Positions 24,417 to 31,742 of a DNA stretch of 35,495 nucleotides are shown here, one piece after another. The stretch is from positions 1 through 35,495 of the forward strand of contig JAEWDP010000157.1 in NCBI GenBank assembly GCA_023390055.1, written 5' to 3'. The stretch's first letter is position 1. The number at the start of each line of letters is the position of its first letter. The notes below the pieces were generated by a model. That model was not told the DNA's origin. It saw only the letters and a program-made list of their open reading frames with translations, and did not search any database. Position numbers and translations under genes: made by a program. The DNA comes from Pseudomonadota bacterium (GTDB lineage: Bacteria; Pseudomonadota; Alphaproteobacteria; Rhizobiales; Rhizobiaceae).

Positions 24417-26585
24417 TTAGAATTTCATGCGGGCACTGACCTCGATGCTCCGTCCGGTTCCCGGCAATTCTCCAAATGTCGGCCGGTATTCCTTGTCGAA
24501 AATATTATTGAGGTGCACAGAAAACGTCAGTCGTTGATTTTCGCCATAAGCACCCCCAAATGCAAAATTGAGTGTCCCCCAGCCCGGAAGTTGATCTGTC
24601 ACGAGGTTGCCAGCATCAAAATAGGTCTCACGGCTGCCTGTGGCGCCACGCACGAATAGATCAGCCCAGATAGGCATCTCCTGCCATGCGCCCTCGTATC
24701 TTACTCCGATCCTTCCAGACAATGCCGGCGTGTCGCTGTTGAATGTGGAATATGTCGCCTGCTCCAGCTCCCGGCGTATCCAGCTTCCTGAAACGTAAGG
24801 CGTAAATCCTGCCGACATCTCGTACTCGGCCAGGCATTCCAGTCCGAACGTTGTCGCGCGATCAGCATTAACATAAATCGATGAGGGTCGGCCGGTGCCC
24901 GCAGTGAGGCAATACTCGGTGACAGCTACACAGCGTGTCGTGGTGATATAGTCCTTTGATCTTGTGTAGAACCCCGCCACATCGAACGTCAGGCCTGCGT
25001 TTTCATAACGGGCACCAATTTCGAAGTTGCGCGCCAGTTCCATGTCAAGGTTCGGGTTGCCATAGGTTGTTCCCTCACCACCTGCATCAGTTGAGCTGAA
25101 AAGCTGCAAGAGGGTTGGTGAGATGTAGCCTTCCGAATAGCTGGCACGCAATGCCAACGTGTCGAGGGGCTCCCAAATCATTCCAAGCGATGACAATAGG
25201 CGTGTATCTGTCGTCCCTTCGAAATGAGAGCGCTCCGCAACCGTTGTCTCATCCAGACCCGTTCGCAAATGGTTGAGGCGAAGGCCCGAGATCAGTCTCA
25301 CATCATCCGTCAGGCTCCATTCATCCTGCAGGTAGAGTGAGAACGTATCAATGTGGGCTTCATCACGCGACAGGGAATGACCCCTGACAGGAACAGGAGC
25401 AAATCCTGAAAGAGTTGTCCTGGTATCCTTGGTTGTTACCAGATTGTCTGAGAGATACTGAGCACCGACAATCGTCTGGTGGCCTTCCAGAAGGTCAAGG
25501 TCGATCTGCGCATTGACACCGTAATTCGTGATACGGTCATCAGACGTCAGTTTCATTTCCATTGTCCCCTGACGAGGTCCTCTGGAAACCGGCGTCACGA
25601 CCTCGTTTTTAAACAATCGATCAATCGTCTGGTAATAGACGTCAAGATGGATCTTGCTGACAATGTCGCTGATATCTTCGCCGTCATAGTAGAGACCGAT
25701 CTTGCGGCGGTCGCGCTGCGGAAGATCGATCCGGAACCGCTGGCCCGGCTCGAATGCCCCCGGCGGTCCTACCCATCCTTCACTCTCCAGCTGATGCTGC
25801 TCAACTTTCAAAGCAAGGTAATGGTTATCTCGCAGCCCGAACCTGTAGCCGACATGTCCGTAGAGATTGCTATTGCCAAACGAGGTGTCATCGAGTTCCC
25901 CGTAGGTCGAATACTGGCCAACCGGAACTGTGCGATTACCGTGTCGGTCAACTGTACCTGAGAGGCGATAATCGAACCCATCCTTGCTTCCCGAAACAGC
26001 TGCATAGCTTTGCCATCCTGCCGTGCCCGAGTGGTAGGTACCCCCGGTGTCCAGCTGTATCGGCTTGTGCGCGCCCTTCTTGGTAATAATATTGACCACG
26101 CCACCGATTGCTTTTGCACCGTGGAGAACCGACGAGGGACCCTTCACGACCTCGATGCGCTCGATCGTTGCAGGATCCACAAGGATCGGTGTTCCGAAAG
26201 TACTGTGATCGGTAATTTCCTGGCCATCGACCAGGATCGTCACCCGTCTTGAACTTTCACCGCGAATGCGCAGCCGCTTCATCCCGGCCACTGAATCATC
26301 AGCGATTTCCACACCGGGAACATCCCGTAGCAGTTCCGCAACACTGTCGGTGGAACGTCGCGCGATTTCATCTGCAGTGACGACTGCCACGGACCGGGGA
26401 TTGTCCCGAATTGCTCTTTCAGTCCGCGTCCCCACAACTGTAATCGTATCCAGCCAGGTGCCTCCGACATCGTCAGCGAATGTCGGATAAACACTCACTG
26501 GGGAGACCGAAATCAACATCGCCGTTACAAGCGAATATTGTGATGACACACGCCATCTGTATCTTCCGGCATTTATCCGTCTCAT
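24417..26585 (-). CDS. TonB-dependent receptor, probably heme or hemoprotein uptake
   Basis: An outer-membrane TonB-energised receptor of 722 residues. The signal peptide ends near YPTFADD. DTITVVGTR resembles a TonB box, and the plug spans about 55-170 (LLRDVPGVEI, IRGESSRRVTILVDGQEI, IEVVKGPSSVLHGAKAIGGVVNIITKK). The barrel ends IEVSARMKF with terminal F. FRAP-like YISPTLL and the NPNL motif in YGNPNLDMELARNFEIGARY resemble heme receptors, but no His lies between the two boxes, unlike classical HmuR/HemR types. Assignment to heme therefore rests mainly on the operon with hutW and hutX. AGGAG/GAGAGG precede the ATG at 26585. Confidence 0.88.
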   Translation of the reverse strand: MRRINAGRYRWRVSSQYSLVTAMLISVSPVSVYPTFADDVGGTWLDTITVVGTRTERAIRDNPRSVAVVTADEIARRSTDSVAELLRDVPGVEIADDSVAGMKRLRIRGESSRRVTILVDGQEITDHSTFGTPILVDPATIERIEVVKGPSSVLHGAKAIGGVVNIITKKGAHKPIQLDTGGTYHSGTAGWQSYAAVSGSKDGFDYRLSGTVDRHGNRTVPVGQYSTYGELDDTSFGNSNLYGHVGYRFGLRDNHYLALKVEQHQLESEGWVGPPGAFEPGQRFRIDLPQRDRRKIGLYYDGEDISDIVSKIHLDVYYQTIDRLFKNEVVTPVSRGPRQGTMEMKLTSDDRITNYGVNAQIDLDLLEGHQTIVGAQYLSDNLVTTKDTRTTLSGFAPVPVRGHSLSRDEAHIDTFSLYLQDEWSLTDDVRLISGLRLNHLRTGLDETTVAERSHFEGTTDTRLLSSLGMIWEPLDTLALRASYSEGYISPTLLQLFSSTDAGGEGTTYGNPNLDMELARNFEIGARYENAGLTFDVAGFYTRSKDYITTTRCVAVTEYCLTAGTGRPSSIYVNADRATTFGLECLAEYEMSAGFTPYVSGSWIRRELEQATYSTFNSDTPALSGRIGVRYEGAWQEMPIWADLFVRGATGSRETYFDAGNLVTDQLPGWGTLNFAFGGAYGENQRLTFSVHLNNIFDKEYRPTFGELPGTGRSIEVSARMKF

Positions 26586-26641
26586 GAGATTGACCTCTCC
26601 TTATATATTCCATGCGCCAGCACCAGCGTCTGCCGGGGCCC

Positions 26642-27013
26642 CTATTTCGCAGTGCTCGTTACGTCCTGCGTCGATGTGGTGCAGTACTTGCGAGGGGCAT
26701 CTTGCCACTCAAGCACGGCACGACATTCGGCGGGGTTCGCCAACTTGCGCATGGTTGCCTGATCAGGTTGGAGGTCGATCAGAAAGGTATACCGTGGTGC
26801 ATCCTTTGGAGGGTCATGATCAAAGTAGTTGAATTGCATCGAGCTATGGAAGCAACCGGCTTCCTGCAACTCGGAATCCCCGTTTTCAAGAATGGGGAGG
26901 ATACGATGAAGGCGCTGGTTGCATTCATCAATCGTGTCGATGTTGACAAAGCTCGAGGATAGATCGCCATTGGGCAAGAGCATGAGGATAATCATCACTA
27001 CGCCCGGGTTCAT
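26642..27013 (-). CDS. Unrecognised 123-residue protein in the heme operon
   Basis: I do not recognise this family. The gene lies between the ChuY-like reductase and the receptor, and its ATG overlaps the reductase stop as ATGA, so it is very likely real and translated with the operon. A short hydrophobic start (VVMIILMLLP) could be a signal or membrane anchor. The rest is polar, with four cysteines at about 32, 54, 97 and 110 and a FDHDPPKDAPR segment with acidic and His residues. The even cysteine number would allow two disulfides in the periplasm. A role in heme handling is inferred from location only. Confidence 0.75.
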   Translation of the reverse strand: MNPGVVMIILMLLPNGDLSSSFVNIDTIDECNQRLHRILPILENGDSELQEAGCFHSSMQFNYFDHDPPKDAPRYTFLIDLQPDQATMRKLANPAECRAVLEWQDAPRKYCTTSTQDVTSTAK

Positions 27014-27708
27014 GACAATTGCTCCAGTTGCGCCAGTTGAAAAGGCTGGATCGGGTTGACGCAGCGCGCCAGCTGCGCATCAACGGCTGCGAACGCGTGT
27101 TTGAGTGTGGAAGCGTCCCGCAGGCTCCGTGATACGAGAAGCGCCATATCTGCACGGTGGATCAATCCATGAATTTCAGGATCCTGCGACAATATCCCCT
27201 GTCCTGTCGCCGGTTCCGACTTCAGGCCGCCGGGCCGCAGGATCGTCCACTCGAGTGTGCTTGCCTTGAGCCTTTCTTCTGCGCGGGTCTTCGCGTCCAC
27301 TGCAGCACCAAAGGCATCGATTGCCCGCTGTGAACGAAATGGCGCCGTTTCCCCGCATCCGATCGAGGTGACCAGAAGGAAGCGCCCTGCCCCATCATTT
27401 TTCACCGCAGCATCAATGACATTGATATTGCCTTCGTCGTCAGCCCGCCGACCATCCTTGCTTTGTCCGCCCAGTGTTGAAACGATATCGAATTCGACCC
27501 CCTTTTTTGGCAGAGCAAGCGTTACATCCGTCTTTGACAGAGCATCACCTTCCACCACTGTCGCCCCGATTCTTACGAGCTCTTCTGTTTCACTATGTGG
27601 GCGAACAAATGCGATGACCTGTCGGTGGCAGGCGCGCTCCAGCCGCGCTACCTCCAACCCTACACCACGACTTGCGCCGAAAATGAACAAGGGCCGCATC
27701 TCAGGCAT
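27010..27708 (-). CDS. chuY: ChuY-like NAD(P)H-binding reductase (anaerobilin reductase candidate)
   Basis: A cytosolic protein of about 232 residues with an atypical short-chain dehydrogenase/NAD(P)-binding fold. RPLFIFGASRGVGLEVARL is the dinucleotide-binding glycine loop. LLVTSIGCGET and EWTILRPGGLKSEPATG are typical of the NmrA/HSCARG-like group that includes ChuY. In enterobacteria ChuY reduces anaerobilin, the product of ChuW, so its place directly after hutX fits. The start is uncertain: ATG 27708 overlaps the hutX stop, ATG 27699 lies just past it, and a TTG at 27726 also exists. Function is by homology and context. Confidence 0.85.
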   Translation of the reverse strand: MPEMRPLFIFGASRGVGLEVARLERACHRQVIAFVRPHSETEELVRIGATVVEGDALSKTDVTLALPKKGVEFDIVSTLGGQSKDGRRADDEGNINVIDAAVKNDGAGRFLLVTSIGCGETAPFRSQRAIDAFGAAVDAKTRAEERLKASTLEWTILRPGGLKSEPATGQGILSQDPEIHGLIHRADMALLVSRSLRDASTLKHAFAAVDAQLARCVNPIQPFQLAQLEQLS

Positions 27709-28231
27709 TTCCCATGGCCAAAGCAAACCGCCGCTCCAGTTGATCGAACCGCTCGACCTGGTCGGTCTTCAGTTTGCGTTGTTCGTCGCGACCGACATAA
27801 ATCTTGAAGATGGTTTCACCGTCTCCGTTGAAGAACTGGACCGACAACGTTTCCATACCCATGAACGGACGGCGCACGAAGAAAATGGACCTGCAGTTTT
27901 CTGGCCGCAGATGACCGGAAAGACCAATGCCAGCGCCCTGGAGATTATACATGCCGTGGCCGATGCGGCCTTGTGGAAAGGGCCCAGAGAACTCGATCAC
28001 GGCATCCTTCGAATGGCAGATGAAGGTTATGGGACCCCAGCTGGCAATATCGCCTAGAACCTCAACGAAATGGCTCCCGTCAATATGGCTCACGCCGCCC
28101 GGAACGCATTCGATAACGGTTTGGACCGGTACCGAGTACTCGCTGGCCAGCGCTTCCAGAATACCATCCGGCTTTTGCGCGATCGCCTGTCTTATCTGCT
28201 TGATCTTCTGCGCATGATCGAGGTCCTGCAT
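27701..28231 (-). CDS. hutX: Intracellular heme carrier HutX/ChuX
   Basis: A 176-residue cytosolic protein of the HutX/ChuX family, which binds heme and hands it to the downstream degradation enzyme. Matching features are PVQTVIECVPGG near residue 35, GSHFVEVLGDIASWGPITFICHSKDAVIEFSGPFPQGRIGHGMYNL and FFVRRPFMGMETLSVQFFNGDGETIFKIYVGRDEQRKL. GGAG lies upstream of the ATG at 28231. It follows hutW after 30 bases and overlaps the reductase start, matching the chuW-chuX-chuY order known in enterobacteria. Confidence 0.94.
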   Translation of the reverse strand: MQDLDHAQKIKQIRQAIAQKPDGILEALASEYSVPVQTVIECVPGGVSHIDGSHFVEVLGDIASWGPITFICHSKDAVIEFSGPFPQGRIGHGMYNLQGAGIGLSGHLRPENCRSIFFVRRPFMGMETLSVQFFNGDGETIFKIYVGRDEQRKLKTDQVERFDQLERRFALAMGNA

Positions 28232-28261
28232 GGGTGCACTCCGTTGCTTGTCCGGGGTTGT

Positions 28262-29617
28262 TCAGGCGGCATCCACTGTGGAAACCAGCCTGTTTTCGAG
28301 AATTTCATGGAAGGCGGAGATCAGGTTCGCGTACCAGAAGCGTCCTGCCAGCGTGAGTTCGATGGTATTGTCCGCAAATGAAAGGAGGCCAGCTCTTTGC
28401 CATTGGGCCAGGAGTGGACCAAACAGTGGCGCGGTCTCACAGCCCGCCAATTCATCGAGATGGTTCATGTCGAGATAGCCAATCTCAAATGCTGCGGTCA
28501 CGAAGTTGCGTACCGGTTGATGATCGTCCGCAACAGTCATCATGGAGAATGGCTTTCGGCCGCATCGCAGGTCATCAGCGTACTGGCGAAGATCTCCTGT
28601 GAGACCATAGCCGATAGTCCCGATGGAGCCGCCCGCGCCCGCACCGAACGCAATACAATCCGCGCCCTCCTTGATCAGCAGATTGTAGCGGTTTCGTTCA
28701 CGCGTAGTACGCCCCCAATGATTGTTGCTGATCTGCCGCCAGTTTGCGCGATGCAGGACGTTCGCTCCCAGCTGATAGAAAGCTCCAATTTTGGAGAGAT
28801 CAGGTGTTGCGGAAAACTTGCCCGCTGCAATAGCGGTAAACAGGGGAGTTCCGGGAATGAGGTTTAGCCCGTAGAGATCTATCCCGTCCGGAGCAATCGC
28901 CGTAGCAGTCGTAACATCTTGACGCCATATCTCGAGTGACTGGTCAGGCAGACCATACATCAGGTCGATCACCAGGGTTGCGCGATCACGCTCGCGAAGG
29001 TCTTCGAGGAAGGAAATAACCTGCTTTCGATCGCAACGACGACCCTGACGCCGGCGAACATCCGTATCAAAACTCTGGACACCTATCGAGAAGCGGTTGG
29101 CGCCGGCCTCAAGGCAGGCATCGATCTTCTCGTGACCGAAATGAATGATGCGTCCCTCAACGGTAATCTCGCAATCCGCCGCCAGCGGCAATACCCTGCG
29201 AACCGTTGCAATGATGTGTGAGAGCTCTTCTGCACGCAGCGCGGTAGGTGTGCCCCCGCCGATGTAGACGGCATGGACGGGCATCGTACGCAATGCAGTA
29301 TTTTCGGCTTCAGACCGGATTTCATCGACAAGACGCGCTACATAATCGGCGGATGTGGCCGGCACATGCGCATTGCGATAGAATCCGCAAAAGAGGCAGT
29401 GATTGGCACAAAATGGAATATGAATGTAGACAAGGCGCTTGTTTGGGGGATTGACCCCGGTCATGAGCCTTTCCCAGATCATCGGCATATCTGCGGCCGG
29501 AACCCGACGCTTGCCTCTGAACGGCAGCACGGCGCTGCGACGGGAGAATGCATTCTCCAATGCGCTGCCGCCTGTTCCTCCAGCAAAATAACGCGTCATG
29601 TCCACGCCAGATACCAT
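28262..29617 (-). CDS. hutW: Radical-SAM heme-degrading methyltransferase HutW/ChuW
   Basis: A radical S-adenosylmethionine enzyme of 451 residues from ATG 29617 (GGGGG eight bases upstream). HIPFCANHCLFCGF carries the cluster motif Cx3Cx2C (C70, C74, C77). VYIGGGTPTAL and FSIGVQSFDTDVRRRQGR resemble HemN but belong to the ChuW/HutW branch, which opens the heme ring without oxygen, forming anaerobilin and freeing iron. It is the first gene of an operon with hutX, chuY and a receptor, the expected partners. HemN itself is a possible alternative, but the neighbours argue against it. A TTG at 29644 is less likely as the start. Confidence 0.93.
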   Translation of the reverse strand: MVSGVDMTRYFAGGTGGSALENAFSRRSAVLPFRGKRRVPAADMPMIWERLMTGVNPPNKRLVYIHIPFCANHCLFCGFYRNAHVPATSADYVARLVDEIRSEAENTALRTMPVHAVYIGGGTPTALRAEELSHIIATVRRVLPLAADCEITVEGRIIHFGHEKIDACLEAGANRFSIGVQSFDTDVRRRQGRRCDRKQVISFLEDLRERDRATLVIDLMYGLPDQSLEIWRQDVTTATAIAPDGIDLYGLNLIPGTPLFTAIAAGKFSATPDLSKIGAFYQLGANVLHRANWRQISNNHWGRTTRERNRYNLLIKEGADCIAFGAGAGGSIGTIGYGLTGDLRQYADDLRCGRKPFSMMTVADDHQPVRNFVTAAFEIGYLDMNHLDELAGCETAPLFGPLLAQWQRAGLLSFADNTIELTLAGRFWYANLISAFHEILENRLVSTVDAA

Positions 29618-29680
29618 GCCGGCGGCCCCCTTTACCGTTCTCAAGTCCCGCGCGAACAGTAGAGGGAATAAACATGAGTT

Positions 29681-29698
29681 ATTTGCTCCAGATCAAAT
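29681..29698. promoter_or_regulatory. FNR-type box upstream of hutW
   Basis: ATTTGCTCCAGATCAAAT is an inverted repeat with one mismatch. Its core TTGCT-N4-ATCAA has 9 of the 10 bases of the FNR/Anr consensus TTGAT-N4-ATCAA. The centre is about 72 bases upstream of the hutW ATG. If activation is at -41.5, transcription starts near 29648, with TACTGT as a poor -10, as is usual for activated promoters. The remaining 339-base gap 29618-29956 holds a TTTCAGGAT/ATCCTGAAA repeat at 29914-29950 past the upstream gene and nothing else that I recognise. Confidence 0.6.
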
Positions 29699-29956
29699 AG
29701 TAGAGTGATTTACTCATCTTTGTTCGTTTCGACCGTTGATCGAAGGAACATTGCGGTCGCGTCATCGACCTTCGACATTTATGACTGAACGTTGAGGTCT
29801 CTATATGCGCCTGGTGCTTCACCTTGCTTTCGAGGCAAAGAACATCAATCAGTCGTAATTCATCGGACTGCGAACAGGAAAACTGCCAGGCTGACATTTG
29901 ACTTCGTGGTTTTTTTCAGGATGGCGCGGGAGGTCACGAGGATCCTGAAAGGTCTT

Positions 29957-30460
29957 CTAACCCGCAGCAATATCTTCAGGCTGAAGCGCAAAGCCTCCAC
30001 CCATTCTGCGCAGGGCTTCACCAACTTCGCTGGTTTTGTCGGTGCGCACGGCGACCAGTGTACCACCAGCACGCAGGCCTTCGGTAAAGAAGTGGGCATC
30101 TTGTGAGGACGCACCGCTCCTTCTCAGGATATCGATGACGCCGGAGATTGTTGAACCGGTTACCAGGCCTGCCGCGATGCCTCCAAGAGTTGCAGATAGC
30201 CACCCGATCACGCTGATCAGTCCGATACCGGCGACCGGAGTGGTCACGACACCGGCAATCAAGCCGATGGCGCCTCCGCCGACCGCACCAATACCGGCCG
30301 CTGCCGCCGTATTTTCAACGGGGTCAAGAATGGCCTCTAGGCGAGCGCTCTGATGAGAGATGATACTGATATCATTCTCGGCAATGCCGATGGCAACAAG
30401 CTCGGCGGTCGCGGCTTGAGCGGCATCTATGTCTTTAAATAGCGCGGCGACAGTCGTCAT
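29957..30460 (-). CDS. Glycine-rich stress-type membrane protein (general stress protein/DUF1269-like)
   Basis: A 167-residue protein. The N-terminal ferredoxin-like part (VAALFKDIDAAQAATAELVAIGIAENDISIIS) resembles the start of general-stress 17M and heat-induced proteins. A long Gly/Ala-rich hydrophobic middle (about 52-112, AAAGIGAVGGGAIGLIAG and SATLGGIAAGLVTG) should insert in the membrane. The C-terminal part (LRAGGTLVAVRTDKTSEVGEAL) repeats the small alpha-beta fold. The ATG overlaps the ccoS stop by 4 bases, so it is translated with the oxidase operon. Function unknown; a stress or membrane-shaping role is only family-level inference. Confidence 0.8.
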   Translation of the reverse strand: MTTVAALFKDIDAAQAATAELVAIGIAENDISIISHQSARLEAILDPVENTAAAAGIGAVGGGAIGLIAGVVTTPVAGIGLISVIGWLSATLGGIAAGLVTGSTISGVIDILRRSGASSQDAHFFTEGLRAGGTLVAVRTDKTSEVGEALRRMGGGFALQPEDIAAG

Positions 30461-30681
30461 TGGAGATCTCCATGCGTCCCTGCGTTTTCATTAGGTGTAG
30501 CAGTCCTGTCTGCAGTCAAGCCATCCTGCTCCGTTTCGTAATCGTCTTCCTCATAAAGGACACGCTCGGCTGCGCCATCAAGGTCATCATACTGACCGTT
30601 CTGCAGTGACCACAGGAAAGCGATCAAACCGACAACGCCCATAGCCAGGGCCACAGGTACCAGGACAGCGAGATAGCTCAT
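30457..30681 (-). CDS. ccoS: cbb3 oxidase maturation protein CcoS/FixS
   Basis: A small assembly factor needed for cofactor insertion into the cbb3 oxidase. From ATG 30681 the product has 74 residues: one membrane helix (YLAVLVPVALAMGVVGLIAFLWSL), then the conserved NGQYDDLDGAAERVLYEED and a variable acidic tail. The open frame extends upstream to 30768, but that lies inside the preceding gene and adds no CcoS-like sequence. It overlaps the stress-type gene downstream. The usual partners ccoG, ccoH and ccoI are not beside it. Confidence 0.92.
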   Translation of the reverse strand: MSYLAVLVPVALAMGVVGLIAFLWSLQNGQYDDLDGAAERVLYEEDDYETEQDGLTADRTATPNENAGTHGDLQ

Positions 30682-30721
30682 GCCGTCACCTGAAAACACG
30701 AGGCTACCTGATGATACCCAT

Positions 30722-31540
30722 TCATGATGATTGCGCGACCATGGCCCGGTATCCATGCCAGGTGGCATGCCCCAAGAGCGGGAAGACGATGATCAGACCG
30801 ACAAGCGCCGTCATCACGCAGACAACAAAGAGGGCAAGTACGATCGCACCCCAGGCCATCATTGGCCACAGGTTGTTCCAGACCAAAGCGACGCTGGTCC
30901 CCATGGCGGTGAGCGCATCGACTTTCTTGTCAACAAGCATCGGAATGGAAAAGACACTGACCGCGAATGCAAAGCCGGCGAATAGAGCCCCGATAAAGCC
31001 ACCGACCAGCAGCATTCCCCAACCGGTAGCAGTTGTGAACAGCATGGTCGTAATGTCGGCCAGACCAAGGAACGGGCTCACTCCAAAAAACAGAGCATAA
31101 ACCAGGACCGCGGAACGCATCCAAAGCAGCATCAACAGGACCAGGAGCAAGCCTGTAAAGAAAATATGCTTGCCGGTTGCCGGATTAACCAGAAACATCA
31201 TCTTCGCCGAAGCGGGCTTTCCTATCTCCAATGCACGGCTCTTGGCATATAACCCGGCCGCCAGGAGGGGTGCGATGATCATGAAGCCGGCCATGGCCGG
31301 CAGCAGGAAATAATCCATGCCGCCAACAACGAGGATCCAGATAAAGAGTGCGGACAGGAGAAAAACGCCCACGCCGTAAACAAGACTGAGACCAGGTTGA
31401 ACCCAAAGATCCCGCCATCCTTGCGACAACCAGTTCAACGAGACGTTGGTCGGCAGGTTTCTCTTGTAGAAGGGATTGCGCGTCTCCTCGATGCTCGATG
31501 TATCGCTTAATATAGCGTAGCTCTTACCCGGGGCCTTCAT
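30722..31540 (-). CDS. DUF2189-domain integral membrane protein
   Basis: An inner-membrane protein of 272 residues from ATG 31540, which has AAGGAG seven bases upstream. It has about six hydrophobic segments with NWLSQGWRDLWVQPGLSLVYGVGVFLLSA near residue 40, characteristic of DUF2189. PMLVDKKVDALTAMGTSVALVWNN and FPLLGHATWHGYRAMV close the family region. These proteins commonly lie in cbb3 oxidase clusters of alphaproteobacteria, yet no function is established that I know of. It sits between the 59-residue gene and ccoS in one transcription direction. Confidence 0.88.
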   Translation of the reverse strand: MKAPGKSYAILSDTSSIEETRNPFYKRNLPTNVSLNWLSQGWRDLWVQPGLSLVYGVGVFLLSALFIWILVVGGMDYFLLPAMAGFMIIAPLLAAGLYAKSRALEIGKPASAKMMFLVNPATGKHIFFTGLLLVLLMLLWMRSAVLVYALFFGVSPFLGLADITTMLFTTATGWGMLLVGGFIGALFAGFAFAVSVFSIPMLVDKKVDALTAMGTSVALVWNNLWPMMAWGAIVLALFVVCVMTALVGLIIVFPLLGHATWHGYRAMVAQSS

Positions 31541-31562
31541 CCTAATTCTCCTTCCTGCGTCA

Positions 31563-31742
31563 TCAGCAGGCAGATTTGGCTGCCATATATTCACCGGGGC
31601 GATCACTGGCTGACTTCAGGTGATCGACACAGTCAGGCTGGCTCACGATTGCCACATAGACCAGGTGAACATTGGCGCCGATCAGCGTCAAGGCCGCAAC
31701 TCCAATCAGGGCCCAGAACGGCCACCGTCTTGTGGCCATCAT
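31563..31742 (-). CDS. 59-residue single-span membrane protein in the cbb3 operon (unknown)
   Basis: This small gene starts with ATG 31742, overlapping the ccoP stop as ATGA, with GGAG five bases upstream, so it is very likely translated. The product MMATRRWPFWALIGVAALTL... has a basic N-terminus, a single membrane helix (about 8-31), and a short tail with two Cys (38 and 59) and QPDCVDHLK. ATG 31739 would drop one Met. I do not recognise a named family. Its place where ccoG/ccoH normally occur suggests a cbb3-linked role, but the length is too short for CcoH. It ends 22 bases before the DUF2189 gene. Confidence 0.75.
   Translation of the reverse strand: MMATRRWPFWALIGVAALTLIGANVHLVYVAIVSQPDCVDHLKSASDRPGEYMAAKSAC

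Noticed and set aside
27257..28057. Long open frame on the plus strand (266 codons)
   Set aside because: It lies antisense to the reductase and hutX genes, has no ribosome site and encodes no recognisable protein.
29679..29897. 72-codon minus-strand frame upstream of hutW
   Set aside because: It has no ribosome site and spans the FNR-type box; its sequence shows no protein-like pattern.
29914..29950. TTTCAGGAT/ATCCTGAAA repeat as terminator of the stress-type gene
   Set aside because: The run after the stem on the transcribed strand is A, not T, and the loop is 19 bases, so it is not an intrinsic terminator as read.
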